From assembly GCA_030036915.1 (NCBI GenBank), contig JASHSC010000381.1:1-10471 (forward strand): a stretch of DNA of 10,471 bases. Reading direction: 5' to 3'. The notes under the pieces were generated by a model that was not told the DNA's origin, searched no databases, and saw nothing but the letters and a program-made list of their open reading frames with translations. The DNA comes from Terriglobia bacterium. GTDB taxonomy: Bacteria; Acidobacteriota; Terriglobia; UBA7540. Positions 1-5,691 of the stretch are shown piece by piece (positions within the stretch are counted from its first letter, which is position 1; the number at the start of each line of letters is the position of its first letter). Made by a program: the position numbers and the translations under genes.

Positions 1-1616
1 GAGCGCACGCCCAGGGTGCGATTTTCGTCGGCCCACTTCATGAACTCGGCAAAGACGCCGCTGGAAGGATCGGGCTCCACCAGATCGGTCTTGCCGGCAA
101 TCACCCGGCCCGTCGAGCCATCGAGCGAAATCCAGTCGCCTTCCTTGATCACCAGCCCACCCACTTTGATGGTCTTCGCGCGGTCGTCCACCTCCGCTTC
201 GCCGCACCCTGCGACGCATGGCTTGCCCATGCCGCGAGTCACCACGGCCGCGTGCGACGTCATGCCGCCGCGGCTGGTCAGGATGCCCACGGCCACTTCC
301 ATGCCGTGGATATCGTCGGGCACAGTTTCGCCCCGCACCAACACCACCGGCCCTGATTTGCCCTTGGCCACTGCGTCGTCCGCGGTAAACACCACCCGGC
401 CCACAGCCGCTCCAGGAGAGGCGGGAAGGCCCTTGGCGACGACTTTTAACGGCTTCTTCTCATCGAGAACCGGATGCAGCAACTGGTTCAATTGCTCAGG
501 CTCGACGCGCAACAGTGCATCTTTGGGCGTCAGCAGGCCTTCCTTCACCATCTCGACGGCAATGCGCACAGCGGCCGGCCCCGTGCGCTTGCCGTTGCGC
601 GTCTGGAGCATGTAGAGCTTGCCCTCTTGAATGGTAAATTCGAAGTCCTGAACGTCCTTGTAGTGCTGCTCGAGCCTCGTCGTGATTTCATGGAGCTGGT
701 GGTAAGCCTCCGGATTGAACTTCTCAAGCTCCTTGATGGGCACGGGAGTGCGCACGCCGGCCACCACGTCCTCACCCTGGGCGTTCATCAGGAACTCGCC
801 GTAAAACTCCTTGGCGCCGGTGGCGGGGTTGCGCGTAAAGCCCACGCCTGTGCCCGAGGTATCGCCCATATTGCCGAAGACCATGGTCTGGACGTTTACG
901 GCGGTGCCCAGGTCGTCCGAAATCTTGTTCATGCGTCGATAGGTGCCCGCGCGGGGGTTGTACCAGGAGCGGAAAACCGCCTCAATCGCCATGTTGAGCT
1001 GGATCTGCGGGTCCTGCGGAAAGTCCTTCCCTGCCTCCTTGCGCACCACTTTCTTGTAGTCCGCAATGATGATCTTCAGGTCTTCGGGTGTAAGCTCCGT
1101 GTCCAGCTTGATCTTGCGCTTCTTCTTCTGGCCGTCGAAGACGTGCTCGAATTTATCCTTGGGGATTTCCATCACCACGTTGCCGAACATCTGGATGAAC
1201 CGGCGATAGCTGTCATAGGCAAAGCGCGGGTTGCCGGTCTTGCGCGCGATCACTTCCACCACCGTGTCGTTCATCCCCAGGTTCAGGATGGTATCCATCA
1301 TGCCGGGCATGGAAAATTTCGCGCCCGAGCGCACGGAAACCAGCAGGGGATTTTCCGCGTCCCCCAGCTTCTGCCCCAGCAGCGATTCAAGCTGCGCGAG
1401 CGCCACGTCTTTTTGAGCGAGAATGTCCGAAGGCGTCTGATTGTGGTTTTGGAAATAGAGCCGGCAGGCGGAAGTAACAATCGTAAATCCCGGGGGAACC
1501 GGCAGGCCGGCGTTGGTCATTTCGGCAAGCCCCGCGCCCTTGCCGCCCAAGAGGTCTTTCATGGCGCCGTGGCCATCTGCCTTGCCGCCGCCGAAGGAAT
1601 AAACGTGCTTTTCCAT
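1..1616 (-). CDS. ppdK: Pyruvate, phosphate dikinase, N-terminal 538 residues (cut by window edge)
   Basis: The enzyme interconverts pyruvate + ATP + phosphate and PEP + AMP + pyrophosphate, in the cytoplasm, for glycolysis or gluconeogenesis. The start is the ATG at 1616, with a strong AAAGGAG 5 nt upstream. The ATP-grasp domain opens with GGKGAGLAEM (residues 24-33) and carries the nucleotide-binding signature VRSGAKFSMPGMMDT (95-109), including Arg96. The swivelling phosphohistidine domain follows, with GGMTSHAAVVTRG. The phosphorylated His is residue 455, the same number as in the Clostridium symbiosum enzyme, so the protein has no net insertion up to this point. The sequence leaves the window at about the start of the PEP/pyruvate-binding barrel (family length is about 870-900). 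No PPDK regulatory protein gene is visible. It probably has its own promoter, since a gene-free region of more than 500 bp precedes it. Confidence 0.97.
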   Translation of the reverse strand, partial: MEKHVYSFGGGKADGHGAMKDLLGGKGAGLAEMTNAGLPVPPGFTIVTSACRLYFQNHNQTPSDILAQKDVALAQLESLLGQKLGDAENPLLVSVRSGAKFSMPGMMDTILNLGMNDTVVEVIARKTGNPRFAYDSYRRFIQMFGNVVMEIPKDKFEHVFDGQKKKRKIKLDTELTPEDLKIIIADYKKVVRKEAGKDFPQDPQIQLNMAIEAVFRSWYNPRAGTYRRMNKISDDLGTAVNVQTMVFGNMGDTSGTGVGFTRNPATGAKEFYGEFLMNAQGEDVVAGVRTPVPIKELEKFNPEAYHQLHEITTRLEQHYKDVQDFEFTIQEGKLYMLQTRNGKRTGPAAVRIAVEMVKEGLLTPKDALLRVEPEQLNQLLHPVLDEKKPLKVVAKGLPASPGAAVGRVVFTADDAVAKGKSGPVVLVRGETVPDDIHGMEVAVGILTSRGGMTSHAAVVTRGMGKPCVAGCGEAEVDDRAKTIKVGGLVIKEGDWISLDGSTGRVIAGKTDLVEPDPSSGVFAEFMKWADENRTLGVR

Positions 1617-1653
1617 GATTGCTCCTTTAAAAATAGTGGTCGGTTTTTGGTTC

Positions 1654-1681
1654 TCAGTTGTCAGTACTCAGTAGTCGGTTG
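1654..1681. repeat. Heptameric tandem repeat upstream of ppdK
   Basis: There are four contiguous 7-bp units on the plus strand: TCAGTTG, TCAGTAC, TCAGTAG, TCGGTTG. They lie 37 bp before the ppdK start. The units share TC(A/G)GT followed by two variable bases. This resembles the short tandemly repeated heptamers known from several bacterial groups. No function is evident. Confidence 0.6.
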
Positions 1682-1819
1682 TGGGGCACGCGAAGGCGCC
1701 GCGCACAGACGCGCGCGCCCACAAAAGGACCGATGATTCTGGCGTATTTTGGCGGGATTTGCAATGGGCAGTTGATGCGTTTGGCGAGCATATTGCCCCG
1801 CGCAGCGCGCCGGGCATTT

Positions 1820-1849
1820 TGTAGCGCGGGTGTCCCCACCCGCGCTACA
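1820..1849. repeat. REP-like hairpin, 13-bp perfect stem
   Basis: The arms TGTAGCGCGGGTG (1820-1832) and CACCCGCGCTACA (1837-1849) are exact reverse complements around the four-base loop TCCC. No T-tract follows on either strand, so it is not a typical intrinsic terminator. It shares outer bases and loop with the hairpin at 1944-1963 in the opposite orientation. Confidence 0.8.
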
Positions 1850-1858
1850 GCCGCCTAC

Positions 1859-1874
1859 TGTCGACGCGTCGACA
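1859..1874. repeat. 16-bp palindrome, copy 1 (exact)
   Basis: TGTCGACGCGTCGACA is a perfect palindrome, identical to the copies at 2946-2961 and 5495-5510. This copy is intergenic, between the two hairpins upstream of ppdK. Confidence 0.9.
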
Positions 1875-1943
1875 TTTCCGGGGAAAATCACGCTGTGGGT
1901 AGAAGTCCCGCGGGTAGTTTTGGCGGCGACCTCCGACCGCCCA

Positions 1944-1963
1944 CGGCGATGGGGACATCGCCG
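1944..1963. repeat. REP-like hairpin, 8-bp stem with GGGA loop
   Basis: CGGCGATG (1944-1951) pairs with CATCGCCG (1956-1963) around the loop GGGA, and CTACA follows. Read on the minus strand, the hairpin at 1820-1849 has the same loop (GGGA) and the same following CTACA, so the two appear to be one family in opposite orientations. Confidence 0.7.
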
Positions 1964-1983
1964 CTACAGCGCAGCTTGCCGTG

Positions 1984-2002
1984 CTTAAAGTAACACTTTA
2001 AG
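1984..2002. repeat. Perfect inverted repeat, AAAGT-N3-ACTTT type
   Basis: CTTAAAGT (1984-1991) and ACTTTAAG (1995-2002) are exact reverse complements around AAC. Fourteen bases here match TAAAGTTAAACTTT inside glyQ (5914-5927) at 12 of 14 positions. It is AT-rich in a GC-rich surrounding. No T-tract follows. Confidence 0.65.
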
Positions 2003-2174
2003 ATTCCGATTTGGACGGCAGGATATAATATCCTTAGAGTTCTCACGAAGAGTCCGTGTATGAACTTTACCAAACACTTCCCCGCCACCACATCGGTCTT
2101 GCGAACCCTCGCGGGCCGCTCTTCAGCGACAGGCGATCCTATTATCGCTCTCCATTCTCTGGTCTTGTGGTGTG

Positions 2175-2897
2175 TTACGCCCGCCTCAAGTTCTTGATAC
2201 TCATTTTCAACCCGTCGCGGTACATCCGTTCTTCGTCGGGATACCAGTTGCCGCTGTGGGTCAAGCGAAAAGTAAAAACCGGGCTTGGCTTGGCATTGGC
2301 TGAGAACACCTTAAAATCGATTTCATACTTGCCAGGATCGAGAAGGTATTCGAGTGTGTTTGATTTTACGAAGAACGCGAGGCAAAACAGTGTTTTTGAG
2401 GGGTCACTTCCCGGCTTATCCTCGCCCTGGATTTGACTCCGGCGCTTTGGGTCTACGACATGGCCGATGTCAAAGTGTCGTTCGCTTCCAACAGGAAGTC
2501 TTGGTAGAAAGTCCGACTGAATGTCCTTCCAGGTGAAGTTCCAAGGTGTACTCATTTGAATTGGTTGAAAACTCGGGTCTGCTTTACCTGTACTACGGAC
2601 AGCTACCACTGATACCTCGACGTTTTCCGCGCCCGCGTTACCGGAGTTCTCGACTCGCACTCGGACATAGTGGGCATGTGCAGAGAGCGAGATATCCCTT
2701 ACCCCTCCGGGAATCCAATACGTGGTCGGAATGCAATTGCAATCTGGGGGAGAAGGTTGGAAGTGAACGGCAAACTCGGGGTGGCGTATCCTCTCCTGGA
2801 TTTGGTTTTGGAAAATTGCGACGAACGCCACTATGGCCAGCACGATTGTGGAGCCGGCCGTCACCCAATCGGGAGTGATCGTGATGAGTGCGAACAC
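2175..2897 (-). CDS. Uncharacterised single-span membrane-anchored protein, 240 residues
   Basis: I do not recognise a named family. The frame starts at a GTG (2897), the first possible start after an in-frame TAA at 2907-2909. No good ribosome site is visible, so the exact start is uncertain. Residues about 13-30 form one hydrophobic segment (AGSTIVLAIVAFVAIFQ), followed by a basic patch (QERIRH) that predicts a cytoplasmic C-terminal part by the positive-inside rule. The rest reads as a beta-rich domain. The stretch VRVRVENSGNAGAENVEVSV (78-97) has the N-x-G-x-A pattern common in immunoglobulin-like sandwiches that sit behind a single membrane anchor in many hypothetical bacterial proteins. 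The C-terminus carries a YPDEERMYRDGLK segment. It lies 96 bp downstream of hicA on the same strand. No function is assigned. Confidence 0.75.
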   Translation of the reverse strand: MFALITITPDWVTAGSTIVLAIVAFVAIFQNQIQERIRHPEFAVHFQPSPPDCNCIPTTYWIPGGVRDISLSAHAHYVRVRVENSGNAGAENVEVSVVAVRSTGKADPSFQPIQMSTPWNFTWKDIQSDFLPRLPVGSERHFDIGHVVDPKRRSQIQGEDKPGSDPSKTLFCLAFFVKSNTLEYLLDPGKYEIDFKVFSANAKPSPVFTFRLTHSGNWYPDEERMYRDGLKMSIKNLRRA

Positions 2898-2945
2898 GCC
2901 GGGAATTTACCACGGCGCATTGAGGTGGTCAAATGCCGATTCGCG

Positions 2946-2961
2946 TGTCGACGCGTCGACA
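2946..2961. repeat. 16-bp palindrome, copy 2 (exact)
   Basis: TGTCGACGCGTCGACA, identical to copies 1 and 3, lies in the 96-bp gap between hicA and the membrane-protein gene, 32 bp past the hicA stop codon. Confidence 0.9.
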
Positions 2962-2993
2962 TACAGGTTTGGCTGTGCACTGTGCTCACACAG

Positions 2994-3212
2994 CTACTTG
3001 AACTCCTCCATGCTCAAGCCGGCGCCATCAATGATACTTTTCAGGGTGCCGATCGGGATCGGCTTGCTGCCATGGACAGGGACAATCACCTGACGCCCGT
3101 TGGGATGACGCCACTTCTGGTGGCTTCCCTTCTGGCCTGCCAGTTCAAATCCGTTCTTCTTCAAGACGCGAGTAATTTCCTTGGCATTCAGGACTGGAAA
3201 GTGCGGACTCAC
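2994..3212 (-). CDS. hicA: HicA-family mRNA interferase toxin
   Basis: This 72-residue protein is a compact double-stranded-RNA-binding-fold RNase of the HicA/YcfA family, which cleaves mRNA when free of its antitoxin. The diagnostic segment GSHQKWRHPNGRQVIVPVHG follows KKNGFEL. The catalytic His of the GSH motif is His31. The C-terminal IPIGTLKSIIDGAGLS is also typical of the family. Length is normal for the family and all motifs are intact, so the toxin looks functional. The ATG at 3212 overlaps the hicB stop by 4 bp, implying translational coupling, with the antitoxin made first. Substrates and stress role cannot be read from sequence. Confidence 0.92.
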   Translation of the reverse strand: MSPHFPVLNAKEITRVLKKNGFELAGQKGSHQKWRHPNGRQVIVPVHGSKPIPIGTLKSIIDGAGLSMEEFK

Positions 3213-3412
3213 GGAAGGGTCACTTCCAGCAGCTTCGCGCCCTTGGCGGGCTTGATGTCGGTGGGTTCAAACCACAATTCCAGCGCCTCGCGGGCGTTCT
3301 TGATCGCTTCCTCTTCCGTATCGCCTGCGGATGCGCACCCTGGCAATTCGGGATAAACGGCCGACCAGCGTTTGCTCTGCGGGTCGAATTCAACCAGCAA
3401 TCGCAGTTTCAT
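3209..3412 (-). CDS. hicB: HicB-family antitoxin, short form
   Basis: This 67-residue protein has the HicB fold signature: a beta strand (LRLLVEFDP), then WSAVYPELPGCASAGDTEEEAIKNAREAL, the conserved P-E-L-P-G-C turn and helix of the partial RNase-H-like domain that blocks HicA. It lacks the C-terminal helix-turn-helix or ribbon-helix-helix DNA-binding domain found in longer HicB proteins, so it may neutralise HicA without repressing its own promoter. The start at 3412 is supported by AGGAG (3419-3423) 6 nt upstream. It overlaps hicA by 4 bp and begins 57 bp after glyS on the same strand, so read-through from glyQS is possible. Confidence 0.9.
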   Translation of the reverse strand: MKLRLLVEFDPQSKRWSAVYPELPGCASAGDTEEEAIKNAREALELWFEPTDIKPAKGAKLLEVTLP

Positions 3413-3469
3413 AGCGAACTCCTACCCCTAACATGCCACACATGCCGGGACGCACACAATCAAATCCGC

Positions 3470-5677
3470 TCACGCCTTCTCTGCGATCTCGGCGAAATGC
3501 GCGATTCCGGTGAATAATTCATCCAGCTTCTTCAGCAGCCGCAGGCGGTTCTGGCGGATGGCCGGGTCTTCCGCCATCACCAGAACCTTATCGAAGAATT
3601 TATCCACGGCGGGCCGGAGGGTGGAAATTGCTTCGAGGGCCTGACGGTATTCATGCCGGCGGCTCAAGTGCTCGGACTCACCGGCAACTTTTCCGTAGGC
3701 CTCGCCTAGTTCCCTTTCCTGCGGCTCGGTCATGATCTCAGCGGAAATGTCTCCCTCAGTCCAGTCCTTGCCGCTTGCCGACTTGGTCAGGATGTTGCGA
3801 ATGCGCTTGGCGGCGGCAGACAGGGCTTCCAGATCCTCGCTTCCCCGCAGCGAGTCCAGCGCTTCGGCGCGCGCCAGGGCGTTACGCGGTGGGTCGAATC
3901 CAGCAGCCAGCACGGCTCGCACCGTGTCGTAGCGGTATTTGCGGCCGAGGTAGAAGGAAAGCCGGTCGGCGAAGAAGCTGGCAATCTCCTCCGACTTTGG
4001 CGCAGAAGTTTTCAGCAATTCATATCCAAGATCGATCAAACTGCCTAAAGGGATTACCGGCAATTTCTCAAGTAAAACTTTAATTGCTCCATTGGCGTTC
4101 CGGCGCAGACCGAAAGGGTCGCTGGATCCCGATGGTTTCAGCCCAGCGGCAAATCCCGCCACCACGCTATCCAGTTTATCGACGAGCGAGACGACCGCGC
4201 CGACCAGCGACCTGGGACAAGGATCGTCCACACCTAAAGGCAAATATTGGTCGTAAATCGCCTCCGCGACGATCCCAGTTTCGCCTTGCGCCTTCGCATA
4301 CAGTCCGCCGACGACTCCCTGAAGCTCAGTAAATTCGTGGACCATTTGCGTGGTTAAGTCACATTTGCAGAGCTCCACTGCCCGCCTGACCAGGTCCCTG
4401 GTCCGATCTGAGAATTCGGGATGATTGGCCAGCTCATCGCAAATCCTCGATGCCAGGACTTCCATGCGTTTGATCTTGGCTGCGTAACTTCCCAGACTCG
4501 CACCCAATTCCGCCTGGTAAGTGACCCTCTCAAGCTGCGGCCCGCGATCGCGAAGCGGAACGGCCTGATCGGCAGTCCAGAAGAATTCCGCGTCGCGGAA
4601 GCGCGCGGTCAACACGCGCTGGTGGCCTTGGCGGATCAAGCCCTTGGGGTCAGAATCCATGTTCAGCCCTGCGATGAAATGCGGGGCGAGATTGCCGTCC
4701 GTCGTTTCCACCGCAAAGTATTTCTGGTGGTCACGCATGACCGTAATCAGGATCTCGCGCGGCAGATGGAGAAAGCGCTCGTCAAAGTCGCCGAGCATGG
4801 CGCGCGGCCACTCGGTGGAGTTGGCGATCCAGTCGGCGAGAGATTCGTCGCGCACGATGCGCAGGCCGGTCTTGGCCATAAGCTCGTCGGCTTCCTTCAG
4901 CAGGCGCTCGCAGCGCTTTGCCGTGTCAATCTCCACATGCGCTTCGTTCAATTTCTTCAAGTAATACTTGAAATTCTCAACCTTGATGGGCTTGTGTCCC
5001 AGAGAGCGGTGGCCGAAGGTGAAATTTCCAGACTTCACGCCCAGGATTTCGAACTCGACCACCTTGGCATGCTTCCCTTCTCCCAGGAGCGCCAGAACCC
5101 AGCGGATTGGGCGAACGAACCGCGGGTCGGATTTGGCGCGCCAATACATGCTCTTGGGAAAGGTCAGGCCGAGGATGGCTTGGGGCAGAATTTCCGCCAG
5201 GATATCGCGGGCCGGGCGGCCAGGAGTGGTTTTGGTAAGCGACAAGTATGCGCCTTTGGGAGTCTGGGTGCGGACAAGCTCGTCGACTCGCGCAGAATTT
5301 TTCTGGGCAAAGCTCTCCGCGGCGCGAGTGAATTTGCCTTCGGCATCGACGGCAACCTTGACGGGCGGGCCGAGGATTTCCTCCACCTTGTCAGGCTGGC
5401 GGGCGAGGACTTCGAGAACGTGAACGATGAGGCGGCGGGGAGTTGAGTAAGTTCGCAGGCTTCCCTGCCCCGCGCTTGCGCTTTCGGCCGCATATGTCGA
5501 CGCGTCGACATTGGGAAGCAGTCGCGCCTCCCGCAGCCCGGCGAGCACACGTTCGCCCAGGCTCCGTTCCGCGTCGAGCAAAAAACGCGCGGGGATTTCC
5601 TCGCAGCCGACTTCGAGGAGGAGTGGCTGGTGGGTGAATGATTGGATTTTCTTCGGTTTTGATTTCTCGGATTTCAT
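3470..5677 (-). CDS. glyS: Glycyl-tRNA synthetase beta subunit, with an in-frame palindromic-repeat insertion
   Basis: The beta subunit (735 residues) of the bacterial alpha2-beta2 enzyme that charges tRNA-Gly; it contributes tRNA recognition. The N-terminus has LLLEVGCEEIPARF (20-33) and STPRRLIVHV (78-87), hallmarks of GlyS. The C-terminal part, including RHEYRQALEAISTLRPAVDKFFDKVLVM, is the DALR-type anticodon-binding domain, and the length agrees with the family. The open frame extends upstream to 5866, but that would overlap glyQ. The ATG at 5677 gives a normal N-terminus 14 bp after the glyQ stop, although the only good purine tract (GGAGGAG, 5697-5703) is rather far upstream. Residues 56-73 (NVDASTYAAESASAGQGS) are extra: without them the distance from EEIP to TPRRL matches E. 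coli GlyS closely. The extra codons contain copy 3 of the dispersed palindrome. Confidence 0.96.
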   Translation of the reverse strand: MKSEKSKPKKIQSFTHQPLLLEVGCEEIPARFLLDAERSLGERVLAGLREARLLPNVDASTYAAESASAGQGSLRTYSTPRRLIVHVLEVLARQPDKVEEILGPPVKVAVDAEGKFTRAAESFAQKNSARVDELVRTQTPKGAYLSLTKTTPGRPARDILAEILPQAILGLTFPKSMYWRAKSDPRFVRPIRWVLALLGEGKHAKVVEFEILGVKSGNFTFGHRSLGHKPIKVENFKYYLKKLNEAHVEIDTAKRCERLLKEADELMAKTGLRIVRDESLADWIANSTEWPRAMLGDFDERFLHLPREILITVMRDHQKYFAVETTDGNLAPHFIAGLNMDSDPKGLIRQGHQRVLTARFRDAEFFWTADQAVPLRDRGPQLERVTYQAELGASLGSYAAKIKRMEVLASRICDELANHPEFSDRTRDLVRRAVELCKCDLTTQMVHEFTELQGVVGGLYAKAQGETGIVAEAIYDQYLPLGVDDPCPRSLVGAVVSLVDKLDSVVAGFAAGLKPSGSSDPFGLRRNANGAIKVLLEKLPVIPLGSLIDLGYELLKTSAPKSEEIASFFADRLSFYLGRKYRYDTVRAVLAAGFDPPRNALARAEALDSLRGSEDLEALSAAAKRIRNILTKSASGKDWTEGDISAEIMTEPQERELGEAYGKVAGESEHLSRRHEYRQALEAISTLRPAVDKFFDKVLVMAEDPAIRQNRLRLLKKLDELFTGIAHFAEIAEKA
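5459..5512 (-). mobile_element. In-frame insertion within glyS carrying the palindrome
   Basis: These approximate bounds cover 18 codons (residues 56-73 of GlyS) that lie between two conserved blocks and have no counterpart in E. coli GlyS as I remember that sequence. The segment starts with the palindrome (5495-5510), read as V-D-A-S-T, and continues with small and polar residues. Its length is a multiple of three and it adds no stop, so the gene stays open. After the palindrome, the bases CGGCCGAAAGCGC loosely resemble CGGCTGTAGCGC beside copy 1 (minus strand), hinting at a unit longer than 16 bp. The exact edges are inferred. Confidence 0.6.
5495..5510. repeat. 16-bp palindrome, copy 3 (exact, inside glyS)
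   Basis: TGTCGACGCGTCGACA, extended here by one matched base pair on each side to an 18-bp perfect palindrome (5494-5511). It lies within the glyS coding sequence and is translated as V-D-A-S-T. Confidence 0.95.
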
Positions 5678-5691
5678 CTTCGGTCTTTCGG

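Larger units (their letters stand above)
1820..1968. mobile_element. Candidate MITE-like element with imperfect terminal inverted repeats
   Basis: The 18-bp left end (1820-1837, TGTAGCGCGGGTGTCCCC) matches the reverse complement of the right end (1951-1968, TGTAGCGGCGATGTCCCC) at 15 of 18 positions. Each end overlaps its own hairpin, and the 149-bp interior carries one copy of the TGTCGACGCGTCGACA palindrome. There is no coding capacity. I see no clear target-site duplication. It may instead be two independent REP-type hairpins that happen to face each other. Confidence 0.4.
1617..2174. other. Repeat-rich gene-free region upstream of ppdK
   Basis: I find no convincing gene on either strand in these 558 bp. 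Open frames here lack a ribosome site and a recognisable protein. The stretch holds the ppdK ribosome site, a heptameric tandem repeat (1654-1681), two hairpins facing each other around a 16-bp palindrome (1820-1968), a perfect inverted repeat CTTAAAGT-AAC-ACTTTAAG (1984-2002), and a 13-nt AT-rich palindrome GGATATAATATCC (2021-2033). The last contains a TATAAT, but neither strand offers a good -35 at the right distance. The ppdK promoter must lie here or further upstream, but I could not place it. Confidence 0.7.

Noticed and set aside
474..1736. Long open frame (420 codons) on the plus strand across ppdK
   Set aside because: It lies opposite the clearly conserved ppdK sequence, its product is low-complexity (rich in L, H, V, R), and it has no ribosome site. 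It is a mirror of GC-biased codon use.
1820..1849. Hairpin as an intrinsic terminator
   Set aside because: The stem is strong, but no T-tract follows on either strand and no gene ends immediately before it.
2021..2033. GGATATAATATCC as a promoter -10 region
   Set aside because: It contains TATAAT, but neither strand has a plausible -35 box 16-18 bp away. I keep it only as a short palindrome.
2972..2994. Hairpin GCTGTG...CACAGC at the hicA stop as a terminator
   Set aside because: A 6-bp stem with an 11-nt loop and no T-tract on the hicA strand is too weak to call.
4421..5446. Open frame of 341 codons on the plus strand across glyS
   Set aside because: It lies opposite conserved glyS codons and resembles no protein family I know.
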